This document shows, piece after piece, positions 1 through 8,596 of a stretch of DNA of 64,000 bases (position 1 is the stretch's first letter; the number at the start of each line of letters is the position of its first letter). The stretch spans positions 124,001 to 188,000 of the forward strand of contig NZ_FOZP01000002.1 in assembly GCF_900116115.1 (NCBI RefSeq). Direction: 5' to 3'. Below the pieces are notes generated by a model. It was not told the origin of the DNA and did not search any database. It saw only the letters and a list, made by a program, of their open reading frames with translations. The stretch comes from Lutibacter maritimus. GTDB taxonomy: Bacteria; Bacteroidota; Bacteroidia; Flavobacteriales; Flavobacteriaceae. The position numbers were made by a program, and so were the translations under genes.

Positions 1-241
1 CTTTACTTTCAGATTCTATAGTAGCTTTGTGAGTTAATCCTGGTTCGCGAAAATGAACTTGATCATCAATAACTCCAGGAAATAAATATTTTCCTTCAGC
101 ATCAATTACAGTGGTATTTGAAGATTTTAAACTTATAGATGCATCAATATCAACAATATATTCACCATCAATTAATACATCACCTTCAAATATTTTTCCC
201 TCATTAACAATTTGAGCATTTTTAATAAGTGTTAAACTCAT
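1..241 (-). CDS. pyrC: Dihydroorotase, N-terminal part (cut by window edge)
   Basis: The first 80 residues of a dihydroorotase-type amidohydrolase are visible; the rest lies left of the window. Dihydroorotase closes carbamoyl aspartate to dihydroorotate in pyrimidine synthesis. The sequence shows the N-terminal beta domain and then the metal-site strand, IDDQVHFREPGLTHKA around residues 58-73. The usual HxH metal motif reads QxH here (Q61, H63), followed by R65, a variant I recall from Bacteroidota dihydroorotases. The ATG lies 10 bases downstream of the mannosyltransferase stop, so the two genes are probably one transcript. Assignment is by the HFREPG motif; a related cyclic amidohydrolase is less likely but cannot be excluded from the fragment. 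Confidence 0.85.
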   Translation of the reverse strand, partial: MSLTLIKNAQIVNEGKIFEGDVLIDGEYIVDIDASISLKSSNTTVIDAEGKYLFPGVIDDQVHFREPGLTHKATIESESK

Positions 242-251
242 ATTTTTTTCT

Positions 252-971
252 TTATGATTGCAATCCTTTTAATTTCATTTTAATTACACCAAAAATAGCT
301 TCTGAAATTATTGATGAGCTCATTTTTGATGTTCCTCTTTTGCGGTCAGTAAAAATGATTGAAACTTCTTTATGTTTAAATCCTTTTTTCCAAGCGTTAA
401 ATTTCATTTCAATTTGAAAAGCGTACCCTACAAATTCAATTTTATCTAAATCAATACTTTCTAATACTTTTTTATGATAACAAACAAATCCTGCAGTTGT
501 ATCATAAATAGGGATCCCTGTAATTATTCTAACGTATTTTGAAGCAAAATATGATAAAAATAATCGCTTAAAATCCCATTGTACAACGTTAATTTTATTA
601 TTTACGTATCTTGACCCAATAGCATAATCTGCTCCATCAACTTTGCAAGCATTGTTTAATTTTATTAAATCTGATGGATTGTGCGAAAAATCCGCATCCA
701 TTTCCATAATATAATCGTACCCATTAACTAATGCCCACTTAAAACCATGAATATAGGCAGTTCCTAAACCATTCTTTTCTTTTCTTACTTCTAAAAATAA
801 ATTTAAAAATTCTGATTGTAGTTGTTTTACAATTTCAGCAGTTCCGTCTGGTGAACTATCATCAACAATTAAAATGTCAAAATTATTTTCTTGAGAGAAA
901 ACGGCTCTTACAATAGCTTCAATATTTTCTTTTTCGTTGTATGTTGGTATTATTACAAGTGTTTTTGACAT
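252..971 (-). CDS. Polyprenol monophosphomannose synthase (GT2 glycosyltransferase)
   Basis: A 239-residue family 2 glycosyltransferase of the dolichol-phosphate mannose synthase type. It would transfer a mannose from GDP-mannose to a polyprenyl phosphate at the cytoplasmic membrane face, supplying glycan assembly. Visible features are the N-terminal nucleotide-binding strand IIPTYNEKENI (residues 7-17), the acidic pair D37-D38 in IVDDSSPDGT, and the metal-binding DxD in MDADFSH (D92, D94). There is no C-terminal transmembrane pair, so it is the short, soluble DPM1-like form. It precedes pyrC by 10 bases, an arrangement common in Flavobacteriia. A TATCTTTG -7 box lies just upstream. The sugar specificity is inferred from family only. 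Confidence 0.85.
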   Translation of the reverse strand: MSKTLVIIPTYNEKENIEAIVRAVFSQENNFDILIVDDSSPDGTAEIVKQLQSEFLNLFLEVRKEKNGLGTAYIHGFKWALVNGYDYIMEMDADFSHNPSDLIKLNNACKVDGADYAIGSRYVNNKINVVQWDFKRLFLSYFASKYVRIITGIPIYDTTAGFVCYHKKVLESIDLDKIEFVGYAFQIEMKFNAWKKGFKHKEVSIIFTDRKRGTSKMSSSIISEAIFGVIKMKLKGLQS

Positions 972-987
972 ATAGCAAAATTATGCG

Positions 988-995
988 CAAAGATA
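988..995 (-). promoter_or_regulatory. -7 promoter box for the mannosyltransferase gene
   Basis: The minus strand reads TATCTTTG, a perfect match to the Bacteroidota sigma-ABfr -7 box TAnnTTTG, 17 bases before the ATG at 971. No TTG is seen at the -33 position. Only this strand's box and the plus-strand box at 1010-1017 occupy the short divergent region. Confidence 0.5.
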
Positions 996-1009
996 AAACA
1001 ATTTATTGC

Positions 1010-1017
1010 TAATTTTG
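1010..1017 (+). promoter_or_regulatory. -7 promoter box for the DUF4271 gene
   Basis: TAATTTTG matches TAnnTTTG and lies 20 bases before the ATG at 1037. It is back to back with the minus-strand box at 988-995, giving a compact divergent promoter. Confidence 0.5.
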
Positions 1018-1036
1018 TGTTTTAATAACTAAGTTA

Positions 1037-1699
1037 ATGTTTGAAGCAACAAAAATAATTTCACAAAATAACGATTGGATGGCTTTCGTTTTTTTAATTA
1101 TTTTATTTCTTTTAACACTTAATAAGTTGTTTTTTAACGACAGAATTTTACATACCAGTACTCTGTTTCTTCAAAAAAGATTTTTATTAATTTATTATAA
1201 TAAAGAAAAAAGTGTTGTTTTCAATCTTTTTCAAGTTATCTTTTTTTTAATTAAAATATTGGTAATTTCATTAATAGCATATCATATAAATGTTTTTTTT
1301 AAAATTTATGAAAATATAAATGGCTTAAAAGGTTATAGTATATTATTAGGCGGTGTTGTAATTTACTTTTTATTTCATTACTTAATTGGTGCTTTTATTG
1401 CTGAAACTTTAAACTTCGGAAAAATTTACAACAAAATAGTCTATGAAAAAATAAGTTATTTCAATAACCTAATTTTATGGGTGTTGCCATTTTTAATTAT
1501 TTACACATACACGCATAGTTTTAACACGTTTTTTTTTAATATTTTATTCTTTCTTTCACTACTTTTATTAGCAATACGTTATGGCTTACTTTTATACAAT
1601 AATAAAAACCTAATTTTTAATAACATATTTTATTTTATTTTGTACCTTTGCGCACTTGAAATAGCACCTTTTGTGATTATTTTAAAACTAACCAATTAA
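1037..1699 (+). CDS. DUF4271 family membrane protein
   Basis: A 220-residue, strongly hydrophobic protein with about six to seven transmembrane segments (for example residues 16-30, 63-80, 100-120, 145-165 and 195-215). Length, topology and position directly upstream of uroporphyrinogen-III synthase match the DUF4271 family of Flavobacteriia; no catalytic motif is visible. Function is unknown. The stop is 17 bases before the hemD ATG, so the pair is likely co-transcribed from the TAATTTTG box at 1010-1017. The gene is very rich in T and A, as expected for a membrane protein in this genome, and gives no sign of foreign origin. Confidence 0.75.
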   Translation: MFEATKIISQNNDWMAFVFLIILFLLTLNKLFFNDRILHTSTLFLQKRFLLIYYNKEKSVVFNLFQVIFFLIKILVISLIAYHINVFFKIYENINGLKGYSILLGGVVIYFLFHYLIGAFIAETLNFGKIYNKIVYEKISYFNNLILWVLPFLIIYTYTHSFNTFFFNILFFLSLLLLAIRYGLLLYNNKNLIFNNIFYFILYLCALEIAPFVIILKLTN

Positions 1700-1716
1700 A
1701 GACAAAATTGAAGTTT

Positions 1717-2463
1717 ATGAAAGTGAAAACAATTTTGGTTTCTCAACCAGCTCCAAAAGCCGAAAACTCACCTTATTCCGATTTAATAGAAAAACAAAAA
1801 GTTAAAATTGACTTTAGACCTTTTATTCATGTTGAAGGTGTTCAAGCTAAAGAGGTAAGAGCACAGAAAATTGATTTAAAAAACTATACTGCAATTATTT
1901 TAACAAGTAGAAATGCTGTTGATCATTTTTTTAGAATTGCCGAAGAAATGAGATTTACAGTACCTGATGATATGAAATATTTCTGCGAATCAGAAGCTGT
2001 TGCATATTACCTTCAAAAATACGTAGTATATAGAAAACGTAAAATTTATGTTGGTGAAAAAACATTTGGTGATTTAGCAAAAATTATAAAAAAGTATAAA
2101 GATGAAAAATTTCTTTTACCATCATCAGATAAATTAAAAGATATTGTTCCTGAAACATTAAATGATTTAGGCGTAAAATGGGATAGAGGTATTTTTTACA
2201 GAACTGTAATGAGTGATCTTTCTGATTTAACTGATGTATTTTATGATGTTTTAGTATTCTTTTCTCCTTCAGGAATTGACTCGTTATTTAAAAATTTTCC
2301 AAATTTTCAACAAAACAATACACGTATAGCTGCCTTTGGTGATTCAACAATTAAAGCTGCTACTGATGCTGGTTTAAAAATTAATATTCCAGCTCCAACA
2401 CCTGAAACGCCATCAATGACAATGGCTTTGGAAAAATACATTACTGAAGTTAATAAAAAATAA
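1717..2463 (+). CDS. hemD: Uroporphyrinogen-III synthase
   Basis: A 248-residue HemD-family protein, which closes and inverts hydroxymethylbilane to uroporphyrinogen III in haem synthesis. The sequence begins MKVKTILVSQPAPKAENSPY, the form I recall from flavobacterial members, and contains the family pattern of two alternating alpha/beta domains with ILTSRNAVDHFF (about residues 68-79) and VFFSPSGIDSLF (about 183-194). An in-frame TTG nine bases upstream (1708) could extend it by three residues; I chose the ATG because it matches the usual N-terminus. A strong hairpin terminator follows at 2480-2508 and is shared with radA on the other strand. Confidence 0.85.
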   Translation: MKVKTILVSQPAPKAENSPYSDLIEKQKVKIDFRPFIHVEGVQAKEVRAQKIDLKNYTAIILTSRNAVDHFFRIAEEMRFTVPDDMKYFCESEAVAYYLQKYVVYRKRKIYVGEKTFGDLAKIIKKYKDEKFLLPSSDKLKDIVPETLNDLGVKWDRGIFYRTVMSDLSDLTDVFYDVLVFFSPSGIDSLFKNFPNFQQNNTRIAAFGDSTIKAATDAGLKINIPAPTPETPSMTMALEKYITEVNKK

Positions 2464-2479
2464 GATTTAAAATATTTTA

Positions 2480-2508
2480 AAAAAACCGAGTTAAACTCGG
2501 TTTTTTTT
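2480..2508. terminator. Bidirectional intrinsic terminator between hemD and radA
   Basis: The perfect inverted repeat AACCGAGTT/AACTCGGTT (2485-2503) is preceded by an A run and followed by eight T. It therefore serves both the hemD transcript (plus) and radA (minus). The radA stop codon sits inside the T run. Confidence 0.9.
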
Positions 2509-3865
2509 ATGTAAATAAGTTTGCATAAATATCATCAACCTTTGCCACTTTAACTATTTTAATAGATGTAAAAGATTTGCTAATTTTATTAAATTTTGAA
2601 ATAAATATTTTATGAAATCCTAATTTTTCGGCTTCTAAAATACGTTGTTCTACTCTATTTACAGGTCTAATTTCACCAGCCAAACCAATTTCGGCAGCAA
2701 AACAATAATCTTGCGGAATGGCATCATCTTCATTTGAAGATAAAATTGCTGAAATTACCGCCAAATCAATTGCAGGATCATCTACTTTTATACCACCGGC
2801 AATGTTTAAAAACACATCTTTTGCGCCCAATCTAAATCCAGCACGTTTTTCCAACACAGCTAATAACATGTTTAATCTTTTAGTATCGTACCCTGTTGCT
2901 GATCGTTGTGGAGTTCCATAAACAGCTGTACTAACCAATGCCTGAACTTCAATCATTAATGGTCGCATTCCTTCTAAGGTTGCAGCAATTGCAGTACCGC
3001 TTAAATTGCCTTCTTTTTGTGAAATTAATATTTCAGAAGGATTTTCAACTTCACGTAAGCCTGAATTTTGCATTTCGTAAATTCCTAACTCAGCAGTTGA
3101 ACCAAATCTGTTTTTATTAGCTCTTAATATTCTGTAGGTATGATTTCTATCGCCTTCAAATTGCAAAACCACATCTACCATATGCTCTAAAATTTTTGGA
3201 CCAGCAATTGTGCCATCTTTAGTGATATGCCCAATTAACAATACCGGAGTAGCTGTTTCTTTGGCGAATTTTATAAATTCAGCCGTAGTTTCTCTAATTT
3301 GTGAAATGGAACCTGGTGAAGCTTCAATATATTCGGTATGTAATGTTTGAATGGAATCAATTACCACAACTTCAGGCTGCACTACTTCAATGGCTCTAAA
3401 AATATTTTGAGTATTTGTTTCTGTTAAAATTAGGCAATTAGTATTGTTGCTTTTAAGTCGTTCTGCGCGCATTTTAATTTGAGATTGACTTTCTTCACCA
3501 GAAACATATAACACTCTTTTTGGTATTCCTAAAGCAATTTGTAGTAATAAAGTAGATTTCCCAATACCTGGTTCGCCACCTAAAAGTGTCATAGATCCTT
3601 TTACCAACCCACCTCCTAAAACTCGGTTTAATTCATTATTTAAGGTTGAAATTCTATCTTCTTTATCAAATGGAATTTCGTTTATTTTTAACGCTTTATT
3701 TATTTTTCTTACGGTTGAAGTTTGCTTCCAATTTCTTTTTTCTTCTTTTTGAATTACTTCTTCAACAATGGTATTCCACTCGTGACAAGAATTACATTGC
3801 CCAAGCCATTTTGCATATTGAGTACCACAGTTTTGACAAAAAAAAGTTGTTTTTGCTTTAGCCAT
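2507..3865 (-). CDS. radA: DNA repair protein RadA
   Basis: A 452-residue RadA/Sms protein that helps process recombination intermediates as a RecA-like, DnaB-like branch-migration ATPase. Domains in order: a four-cysteine zinc finger (C10, C13, C24, C27), an ATPase core with Walker A GGEPGIGKST (residues 96-105) and Walker B VVVIDSIQT (about 166-174), the RadA-specific KNRFG motif (residues 251-255), and a C-terminal Lon-protease-like domain. Length is normal. The gene stands alone between the shared terminator and the YbhN-like gene, whose stop-side neighbour gap is about 45 bases, so read-through from 4885 is possible. Confidence 0.95.
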   Translation of the reverse strand: MAKAKTTFFCQNCGTQYAKWLGQCNSCHEWNTIVEEVIQKEEKRNWKQTSTVRKINKALKINEIPFDKEDRISTLNNELNRVLGGGLVKGSMTLLGGEPGIGKSTLLLQIALGIPKRVLYVSGEESQSQIKMRAERLKSNNTNCLILTETNTQNIFRAIEVVQPEVVVIDSIQTLHTEYIEASPGSISQIRETTAEFIKFAKETATPVLLIGHITKDGTIAGPKILEHMVDVVLQFEGDRNHTYRILRANKNRFGSTAELGIYEMQNSGLREVENPSEILISQKEGNLSGTAIAATLEGMRPLMIEVQALVSTAVYGTPQRSATGYDTKRLNMLLAVLEKRAGFRLGAKDVFLNIAGGIKVDDPAIDLAVISAILSSNEDDAIPQDYCFAAEIGLAGEIRPVNRVEQRILEAEKLGFHKIFISKFNKISKSFTSIKIVKVAKVDDIYANLFT

Positions 3866-3910
3866 TTTAAATTTTTATTGAAAAAAGTAAATATAGTAAG
3901 AAAAGAAGAA

Positions 3911-4885
3911 TTACTTCTTATACTTATTATAAATTGGAATTAGTAAAAATGAAAGACCACCAAATAAAATAACCATAATGGTTTGTGCGGTCCACATTAT
4001 CCAACCAAAAGCACGCGCAGGATTTTCATCAACTTTATATAAAATAAGCGCACTTGCAACAAAAATTGGGTAAGATCCTAAACCTCCATTGGTTAAAGCC
4101 ATACTTAAACCACCCACCACAAAACCAACAATTATAGCGCCAAAGGGTAAATTAGTTGTTTCTGGCAATGCAAAAGTTACTACATAAAACATTAGTAAAT
4201 ACATTGCCCAAATAAAAAGTGTATGAAAAAGAAATTTCCACTTTTTTTTCATTGAAAAAATGCTTTTTACACCATCTAACAACCCATTAATAAATTCTAT
4301 TAATTTATGAATTATGGGGTTTGATGATTTTTGAAGAGATTTAAACGTTGCAAATCCAATGATTGGTAACACCACAAAAATGATAATTTTTGAGTAAAAA
4401 CTACTTTGCCCATCATCTTTAAAAATATAACTACTTAATAAATCGGTTTGCAAATAAAATGCAATTCCCATTATAATAAGTAACATAATTACATCTGTAA
4501 CTCTTTCAGCAACAATAGTTCCAAAAGCTTTTTCAAAAGGAATGTTTTCGTATTTTTTTATACTTGCTGCTCTGGCAAACTCACCAGATCTTGGTACAAA
4601 TAAGTTTAATAAATACGCCATTAAAACAGTCATAACACTATTGGCCAGTTTTGGTTTGTAACCTAGTGGTTCTAATAAAAATTGCCACCTATATGCTCTA
4701 GAAACATGGCTTAAAACGCCGCAAACTAATGATAAAACAACCCACCAGTAATTAGCTGTTTTAAAAGAGTTTTTAATAGAAAGAATATCATTAGAAGTAA
4801 GCTGAGACCAAGAGTACCAAATTAAAAATACTCCCAAGAGTATTGGGAGTATCAAAAAAATTATTTTTTTAAAATTTACTTTCAA
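3911..4885 (-). CDS. Lysylphosphatidylglycerol synthase/flippase-like membrane protein (YbhN family)
   Basis: A 324-residue integral membrane protein of the UPF0104/YbhN (lysylphosphatidylglycerol synthase transmembrane region) family, with about eight transmembrane helices. Recognisable pieces are VSRAYRWQFLLEPLGYKP (about residues 61-78), the conserved VPRSGEFARA loop (about 97-106) and GGLSMALTNGGLGSYP near 255-270. No aminoacyl-transferase domain is attached, so it is the flippase/transport half alone. Its start lies 2 bases after the panD stop; panC-panD-ybhN-like therefore look like one minus-strand unit. Substrate unknown; a lipid or polyprenyl-linked glycolipid is the usual family inference. 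Confidence 0.8.
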   Translation of the reverse strand: MKVNFKKIIFLILPILLGVFLIWYSWSQLTSNDILSIKNSFKTANYWWVVLSLVCGVLSHVSRAYRWQFLLEPLGYKPKLANSVMTVLMAYLLNLFVPRSGEFARAASIKKYENIPFEKAFGTIVAERVTDVIMLLIIMGIAFYLQTDLLSSYIFKDDGQSSFYSKIIIFVVLPIIGFATFKSLQKSSNPIIHKLIEFINGLLDGVKSIFSMKKKWKFLFHTLFIWAMYLLMFYVVTFALPETTNLPFGAIIVGFVVGGLSMALTNGGLGSYPIFVASALILYKVDENPARAFGWIMWTAQTIMVILFGGLSFLLIPIYNKYKK

Positions 4886-4886
4886 A

Positions 4887-5237
4887 CTACGTTAATGAAT
4901 TATCATTTTCATTAGGAAAAATAAGGGTTGGCTTAAACGATTTTGCTTCTTCAAAATCCATAACTCCGTATGAAATAATAATAACAATATCTCCTTTAGC
5001 TACTTTTCTAGCAGCTGGACCATTTAGAGTAATTTCTCCACTTTTTCTAGGACCAGGAATTGCGTATGTTTCAAGTCGTTCCCCATTGTTAATATTAACA
5101 ATCTGTACTTTTTCTCCTTGAATAATGTTTGACGCATCCATTAAATCCTCATCAATGGTTATACTGCCAATATACTGCAAATCGGCTCCAGTAACCTTTA
5201 CTCTATGAATTTTTGATTTTACTACTTGTATTTGCAT
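4887..5237 (-). CDS. panD: Aspartate 1-decarboxylase
   Basis: A 116-residue pyruvoyl-dependent decarboxylase that makes beta-alanine from aspartate for pantothenate and CoA. The self-cleavage site is visible as Y22-I23-G24-S25, with S25 becoming the pyruvoyl group. Other family motifs are the N-terminal [10 protein letters not shown] and [12 protein letters not shown]. Length is typical. It follows panC by 38 bases and precedes the YbhN-like gene by 1 base. A TAATTTTG box on the minus strand (5242-5249) ends only a few bases before the ATG, so either the message would be nearly leaderless or the box is unused and panC read-through supplies expression. Confidence 0.95.
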   Translation of the reverse strand: MQIQVVKSKIHRVKVTGADLQYIGSITIDEDLMDASNIIQGEKVQIVNINNGERLETYAIPGPRKSGEITLNGPAARKVAKGDIVIIISYGVMDFEEAKSFKPTLIFPNENDNSLT

Positions 5238-5275
5238 GGTGCAAAATTAATAATTTTGTGTTAATATGTTAGTTT

Positions 5276-6115
5276 TTATAGACTTATATTATCGATAAGT
5301 CTAATATTTCCAGCAAAAACAGCTATAAAAGCTCTATATTTTTGCTTTTCATTTTTAGTTTTTATTGGTAAAAGCGTTTCTTCATCTGCAATTTCAAAAT
5401 ATTCTAATTCTAAAAGTGGTTCCTTTTTAAATTCATTTTCTACCCATTTAATTACTTCTAAAGCATTTTCTGTGCCAAATTTAATTTTAGCTTGTTTTAA
5501 TGTTTTATAAATAAACGGTGCTACATTTCTATGTTCATTTGTCAGCCTTGTATTTCTAGAACTCATAGCTAAACCATCAGTTTCTCTAAAAATATCGCAA
5601 GGAATTATTTTTACAGATAGTTGGCTTTTATGAACCATTTTTCTGATAATTTGTAATTGTTGATAATCTTTTTCGCCAAAATAAGCTTTTGTAGGTGTTA
5701 CAATTTCAAACAATCTTTTAACTATGGTTCCAACACCATCAAAATGTCCTTGCCTGAACTTGCCTTCCATTTGATGCTCTAAACCATCAAAATTAAAATT
5801 GGCAGATTGAATATTGTTTGCATAAATTTCTTCGGCAGTAGGTGTAAAAACCAAATCGCAAAAAACAGCTTTTAAAAGAGATAAATCACTATCTATAGTT
5901 TTAGGATAATTGACCAAATCTTCTTCTCTATCAAATTGAGTTGGATTTACAAAAATACTCACTACAACAATATCATTTTCTTTTTTTGCCTTTTCAACTA
6001 AAGAAATATGACCTTGATGTAACGCTCCCATTGTAGGCACAAAACCAATACTAGTTCCTTTGGGTAACGATTTTATTTTTTGTTGAATCGATTTTATTTT
6101 AGCAAAAACTAACAT
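5276..6115 (-). CDS. panC: Pantoate--beta-alanine ligase
   Basis: A 279-residue pantothenate synthetase that joins pantoate and beta-alanine using ATP. The nucleotidyltransferase HIGH-type motif is PTMGALHQGH (residues 27-36); VVVSIFVNPTQF (about 51-62) and the KMSKS-equivalent loop AMSSRNTRL (about 183-191) are also present. It sits directly upstream of panD, so beta-alanine supply and use are encoded together. A minus-strand TAAGTTTG box at 6147-6154 is a good promoter candidate. No panB is in the window. Confidence 0.95.
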   Translation of the reverse strand: MLVFAKIKSIQQKIKSLPKGTSIGFVPTMGALHQGHISLVEKAKKENDIVVVSIFVNPTQFDREEDLVNYPKTIDSDLSLLKAVFCDLVFTPTAEEIYANNIQSANFNFDGLEHQMEGKFRQGHFDGVGTIVKRLFEIVTPTKAYFGEKDYQQLQIIRKMVHKSQLSVKIIPCDIFRETDGLAMSSRNTRLTNEHRNVAPFIYKTLKQAKIKFGTENALEVIKWVENEFKKEPLLELEYFEIADEETLLPIKTKNEKQKYRAFIAVFAGNIRLIDNISL

Positions 6116-6146
6116 AAGGTATTTGTTAATAAACGTTAAAAGCGTG

Positions 6147-6154
6147 CAAACTTA
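6147..6154 (-). promoter_or_regulatory. -7 promoter box for panC-panD
   Basis: The minus strand reads TAAGTTTG, matching TAnnTTTG, about 32 bases before the panC ATG. No -33 TTG is seen at the expected spacing. Confidence 0.45.
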
Positions 6155-6187
6155 CATTTTTCAAGTCAAAATCTACATAAATTTTCG

Positions 6188-6195
6188 TAATTTTG
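6188..6195 (+). promoter_or_regulatory. -7 promoter box for the glycogen-synthase-like/DUF4270/glmS operon
   Basis: TAATTTTG matches TAnnTTTG and lies 28 bases before the ATG at 6224. It is divergent from the panC box 33 bases away. Confidence 0.5.
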
Positions 6196-6223
6196 CATAA
6201 TCTTTAAAATAAAGAGTTTGATT

Positions 6224-7030
6224 ATGAGAGATAAGAGAGTATTGATTGTTTCTTCAGAAGTTGTACCCTATTTACCTGAAAATGAGCTTTCAACAAGTTC
6301 ATTTGAAGCAGCTAAAATGATTCACGACAAAGGCGGGCAAACAAGAATTTTTATGCCACGCTATGGTTTAATTAATGAAAGAAGGCATCAATTACATGAA
6401 GTTATCCGCTTATCTGGAATGAATTTAGTAATTAATGATATGGATATGCCATTAATTATTAAAGTTGCTTCAATTCCAAAAGAAAGAATGCAAGTTTATT
6501 TTATTGATAATGACGAGTATTTTAAACGTAAAGCACTTTTTACAGATGAAGAAGATAAATTGTTTGATGACAATGATGAAAGAGCTATATTTTTTGCCAA
6601 AGGAGTTGTAGAAACTGTTAAAAAATTAAACTGGTCACCAGATGTAATTCATGTACATGGTTGGATGGCATCACTTTTACCTTTGTATATTAAAGAATAT
6701 TATAAAGATGATGCTTTATTTGCTAATAGTAAAATAATTACTTCATTATATAATAATGGTTTTGAAGGTTCGTTAAATAATGAATTTGCTAATAAAGTTA
6801 AGTTTGATAATATTAGTGATTCAAAAGTAGAATCGCTTACAAAACCTAATCATACAAATATTTTAATTAATGCAATTGAAAACTCTGATGCAGTTATTAA
6901 AGCAAGTCCAGAGTTAGCAACTGAATTAACAGATTATTTAAAAAATTATAAAAACCCAGTCTTAGAATACTTTTCAGCAGACGAATTTGATAGTGCCTAC
7001 ACAAATTTTTATTTAACAGAGGTATTATAA
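6224..7030 (+). CDS. Glycogen/starch synthase-like protein, N-terminal catalytic domain only
   Basis: A 268-residue protein matching the N-terminal half of GT5 starch/glycogen synthases: the start VLIVSSEVVPY, KGGQTRIFMPRYGLINER (about residues 31-48), and VIHVHGWMASLLPLY (about 141-155). A complete GT5 enzyme has about 470 residues and a second Rossmann domain; this one ends before it with a proper stop and no frame disruption. The canonical KTGGL sugar-nucleotide loop is not present in that form. This short version is conserved in Flavobacteriia next to glmS, so its role is probably not ordinary glycogen synthesis; function unknown. An in-frame TTG at 6218 could add two residues. The next gene follows after 26 bases. 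Confidence 0.75.
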   Translation: MRDKRVLIVSSEVVPYLPENELSTSSFEAAKMIHDKGGQTRIFMPRYGLINERRHQLHEVIRLSGMNLVINDMDMPLIIKVASIPKERMQVYFIDNDEYFKRKALFTDEEDKLFDDNDERAIFFAKGVVETVKKLNWSPDVIHVHGWMASLLPLYIKEYYKDDALFANSKIITSLYNNGFEGSLNNEFANKVKFDNISDSKVESLTKPNHTNILINAIENSDAVIKASPELATELTDYLKNYKNPVLEYFSADEFDSAYTNFYLTEVL

Positions 7031-7056
7031 ATTATAACAAAAACAGCATTTTATAT

Positions 7057-8592
7057 ATGACAACAAAAGTTGTACAAAAATTTAAAAATTTTGGGCTTTT
7101 AGCCCTTTTTGTTTTAAGTATCATTTCTTGTGAAAAAGAAATTGAAAGCATTGGAGTAAACCTTATTGATAATAATGTTTTTAACAAAGATGTATTTGTA
7201 ACAGAAGTAACTTCTGAAAATGTTAATATTGACAGAGTTCCTACAAATGGCAATTCTCAATACTTGTTAGGTGTTTATTCTGATAATGAATTTGGAACAT
7301 TAAAAGCATCTATTGCAACACAATTAATATTACCAACAACCGGAGAAACTTATGCTAATGGTTACGGCACAAACACTACAATTGATTCCGTTTTAATAAA
7401 TATTCCATACCAAACAACCGTAGAAGATGATTATAGCGATGGAAAACCAAAATTTTCTATAGATTCAGTTTTTGGAAATAAAGAAACCAGTTTTAAATTA
7501 AGTGTTTATGAATTAAAAACCTTTTTAAACACATTAGATCCTAATGATCCTAGTAAAACGGCCGTATATTATTCAGACAAAGTATTTCAAAAAGGAGATA
7601 TACCTTTATATTCAGGTGATTTTAAAGTAAATCCCAATGATACAGTTGCATATATAAAAAGATACGATTTTGATGGTACAACTGTTGTAAAAACTGACAC
7701 CATTAAAGAAACAGACTCAAAACCTACAATTAAAATTCCACTTAATAAAGCATTAATTAAACAAATATTTGTAGATAATGCAGCCAATACAGAATTTAGT
7801 TCTATAGATAATTTTACACATTATTTTAGAGGATTATATATTGAAGCAGAGACATCTACAAATGATAATGCACATTTAGTATCACTAAGCATGACAAATG
7901 CTAAAATGACTATTTATTATTCTAAAACTGTTGACGAAACTGCCGACCAAGATTTAGACGGAAATGGCACAAAAGGAGAAACTGGGGTTAGAACAAGCCA
8001 CAATTATGCATTTTTATTTGGAAACCTTAAAGCAAATTATTTTGATAGATCTTATACCAACTCTAAACAAAGTGGTGCTGACAGATTGTATGTTCAAGGT
8101 GCAGCGGGTTCATTAGCTACAATAGATTTATTTGTTGGACAAAACTTAAGCGAATTACAAAACAAAAATTGGCTAATAAATGATGCCAACCTTACTTTTT
8201 ATGTAGACCAAAACGCATCAAGCGATATTGCACCAGAACAATTAATGATTTATAACTACCAAGAAAATAGCCAAATTACAGACATGATTACAGAAGGAAC
8301 AAGTGTAGTTGGTGGCTATCTTGAATATGATGATGATGGTAAACCTTATAAATATGTATTTAAAATTACAGACTATATTTCTGAACTATTAAAATCTGAT
8401 GAACCGCTAGATTTAGTTAAATTAGGTATTAAAGTTTATAACAATCCAACAGATGCTCCTGTTAGTGTTTCTGACTTAATAGTTAGAGAAGTAAGTTGGA
8501 CTCCTAAAGGAGTTGTACTATACAACCACAACGCAAGTGCAGCCGAAAAAAGAGTAAAATTAGAAATTTCTTATACTGAATTAAATAAATAA
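7057..8592 (+). CDS. DUF4270 family lipoprotein
   Basis: A 511-residue protein with an N-terminal signal ending in a lipobox (LFVLSIISC, cysteine at about residue 25), so it is probably a periplasmic or outer-membrane lipoprotein. The sequence start IESIGVNLIDNN and the pattern of long beta-rich stretches match DUF4270, a family I know from Bacteroidota only by name. No enzymatic motif is visible. It lies 26 bases after the synthase-like gene and 4 bases before glmS, so all three form one operon; linkage to UDP-N-acetylglucosamine supply suggests an envelope role, which is inference. Confidence 0.8.
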   Translation: MTTKVVQKFKNFGLLALFVLSIISCEKEIESIGVNLIDNNVFNKDVFVTEVTSENVNIDRVPTNGNSQYLLGVYSDNEFGTLKASIATQLILPTTGETYANGYGTNTTIDSVLINIPYQTTVEDDYSDGKPKFSIDSVFGNKETSFKLSVYELKTFLNTLDPNDPSKTAVYYSDKVFQKGDIPLYSGDFKVNPNDTVAYIKRYDFDGTTVVKTDTIKETDSKPTIKIPLNKALIKQIFVDNAANTEFSSIDNFTHYFRGLYIEAETSTNDNAHLVSLSMTNAKMTIYYSKTVDETADQDLDGNGTKGETGVRTSHNYAFLFGNLKANYFDRSYTNSKQSGADRLYVQGAAGSLATIDLFVGQNLSELQNKNWLINDANLTFYVDQNASSDIAPEQLMIYNYQENSQITDMITEGTSVVGGYLEYDDDGKPYKYVFKITDYISELLKSDEPLDLVKLGIKVYNNPTDAPVSVSDLIVREVSWTPKGVVLYNHNASAAEKRVKLEISYTELNK

Positions 8593-8596
8593 ATTT

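Noticed and set aside
5242-5258. Plus-strand TAATTTTG box in the panD-panC gap.
   Set aside because: It is the mirror half of a short palindrome with the minus-strand box and would drive only antisense transcription into panC.
8593-8596. glmS ribozyme or riboswitch.
   Set aside because: Only 4 bases separate the DUF4270 stop from the glmS ATG, and no ribozyme-like fold could fit.
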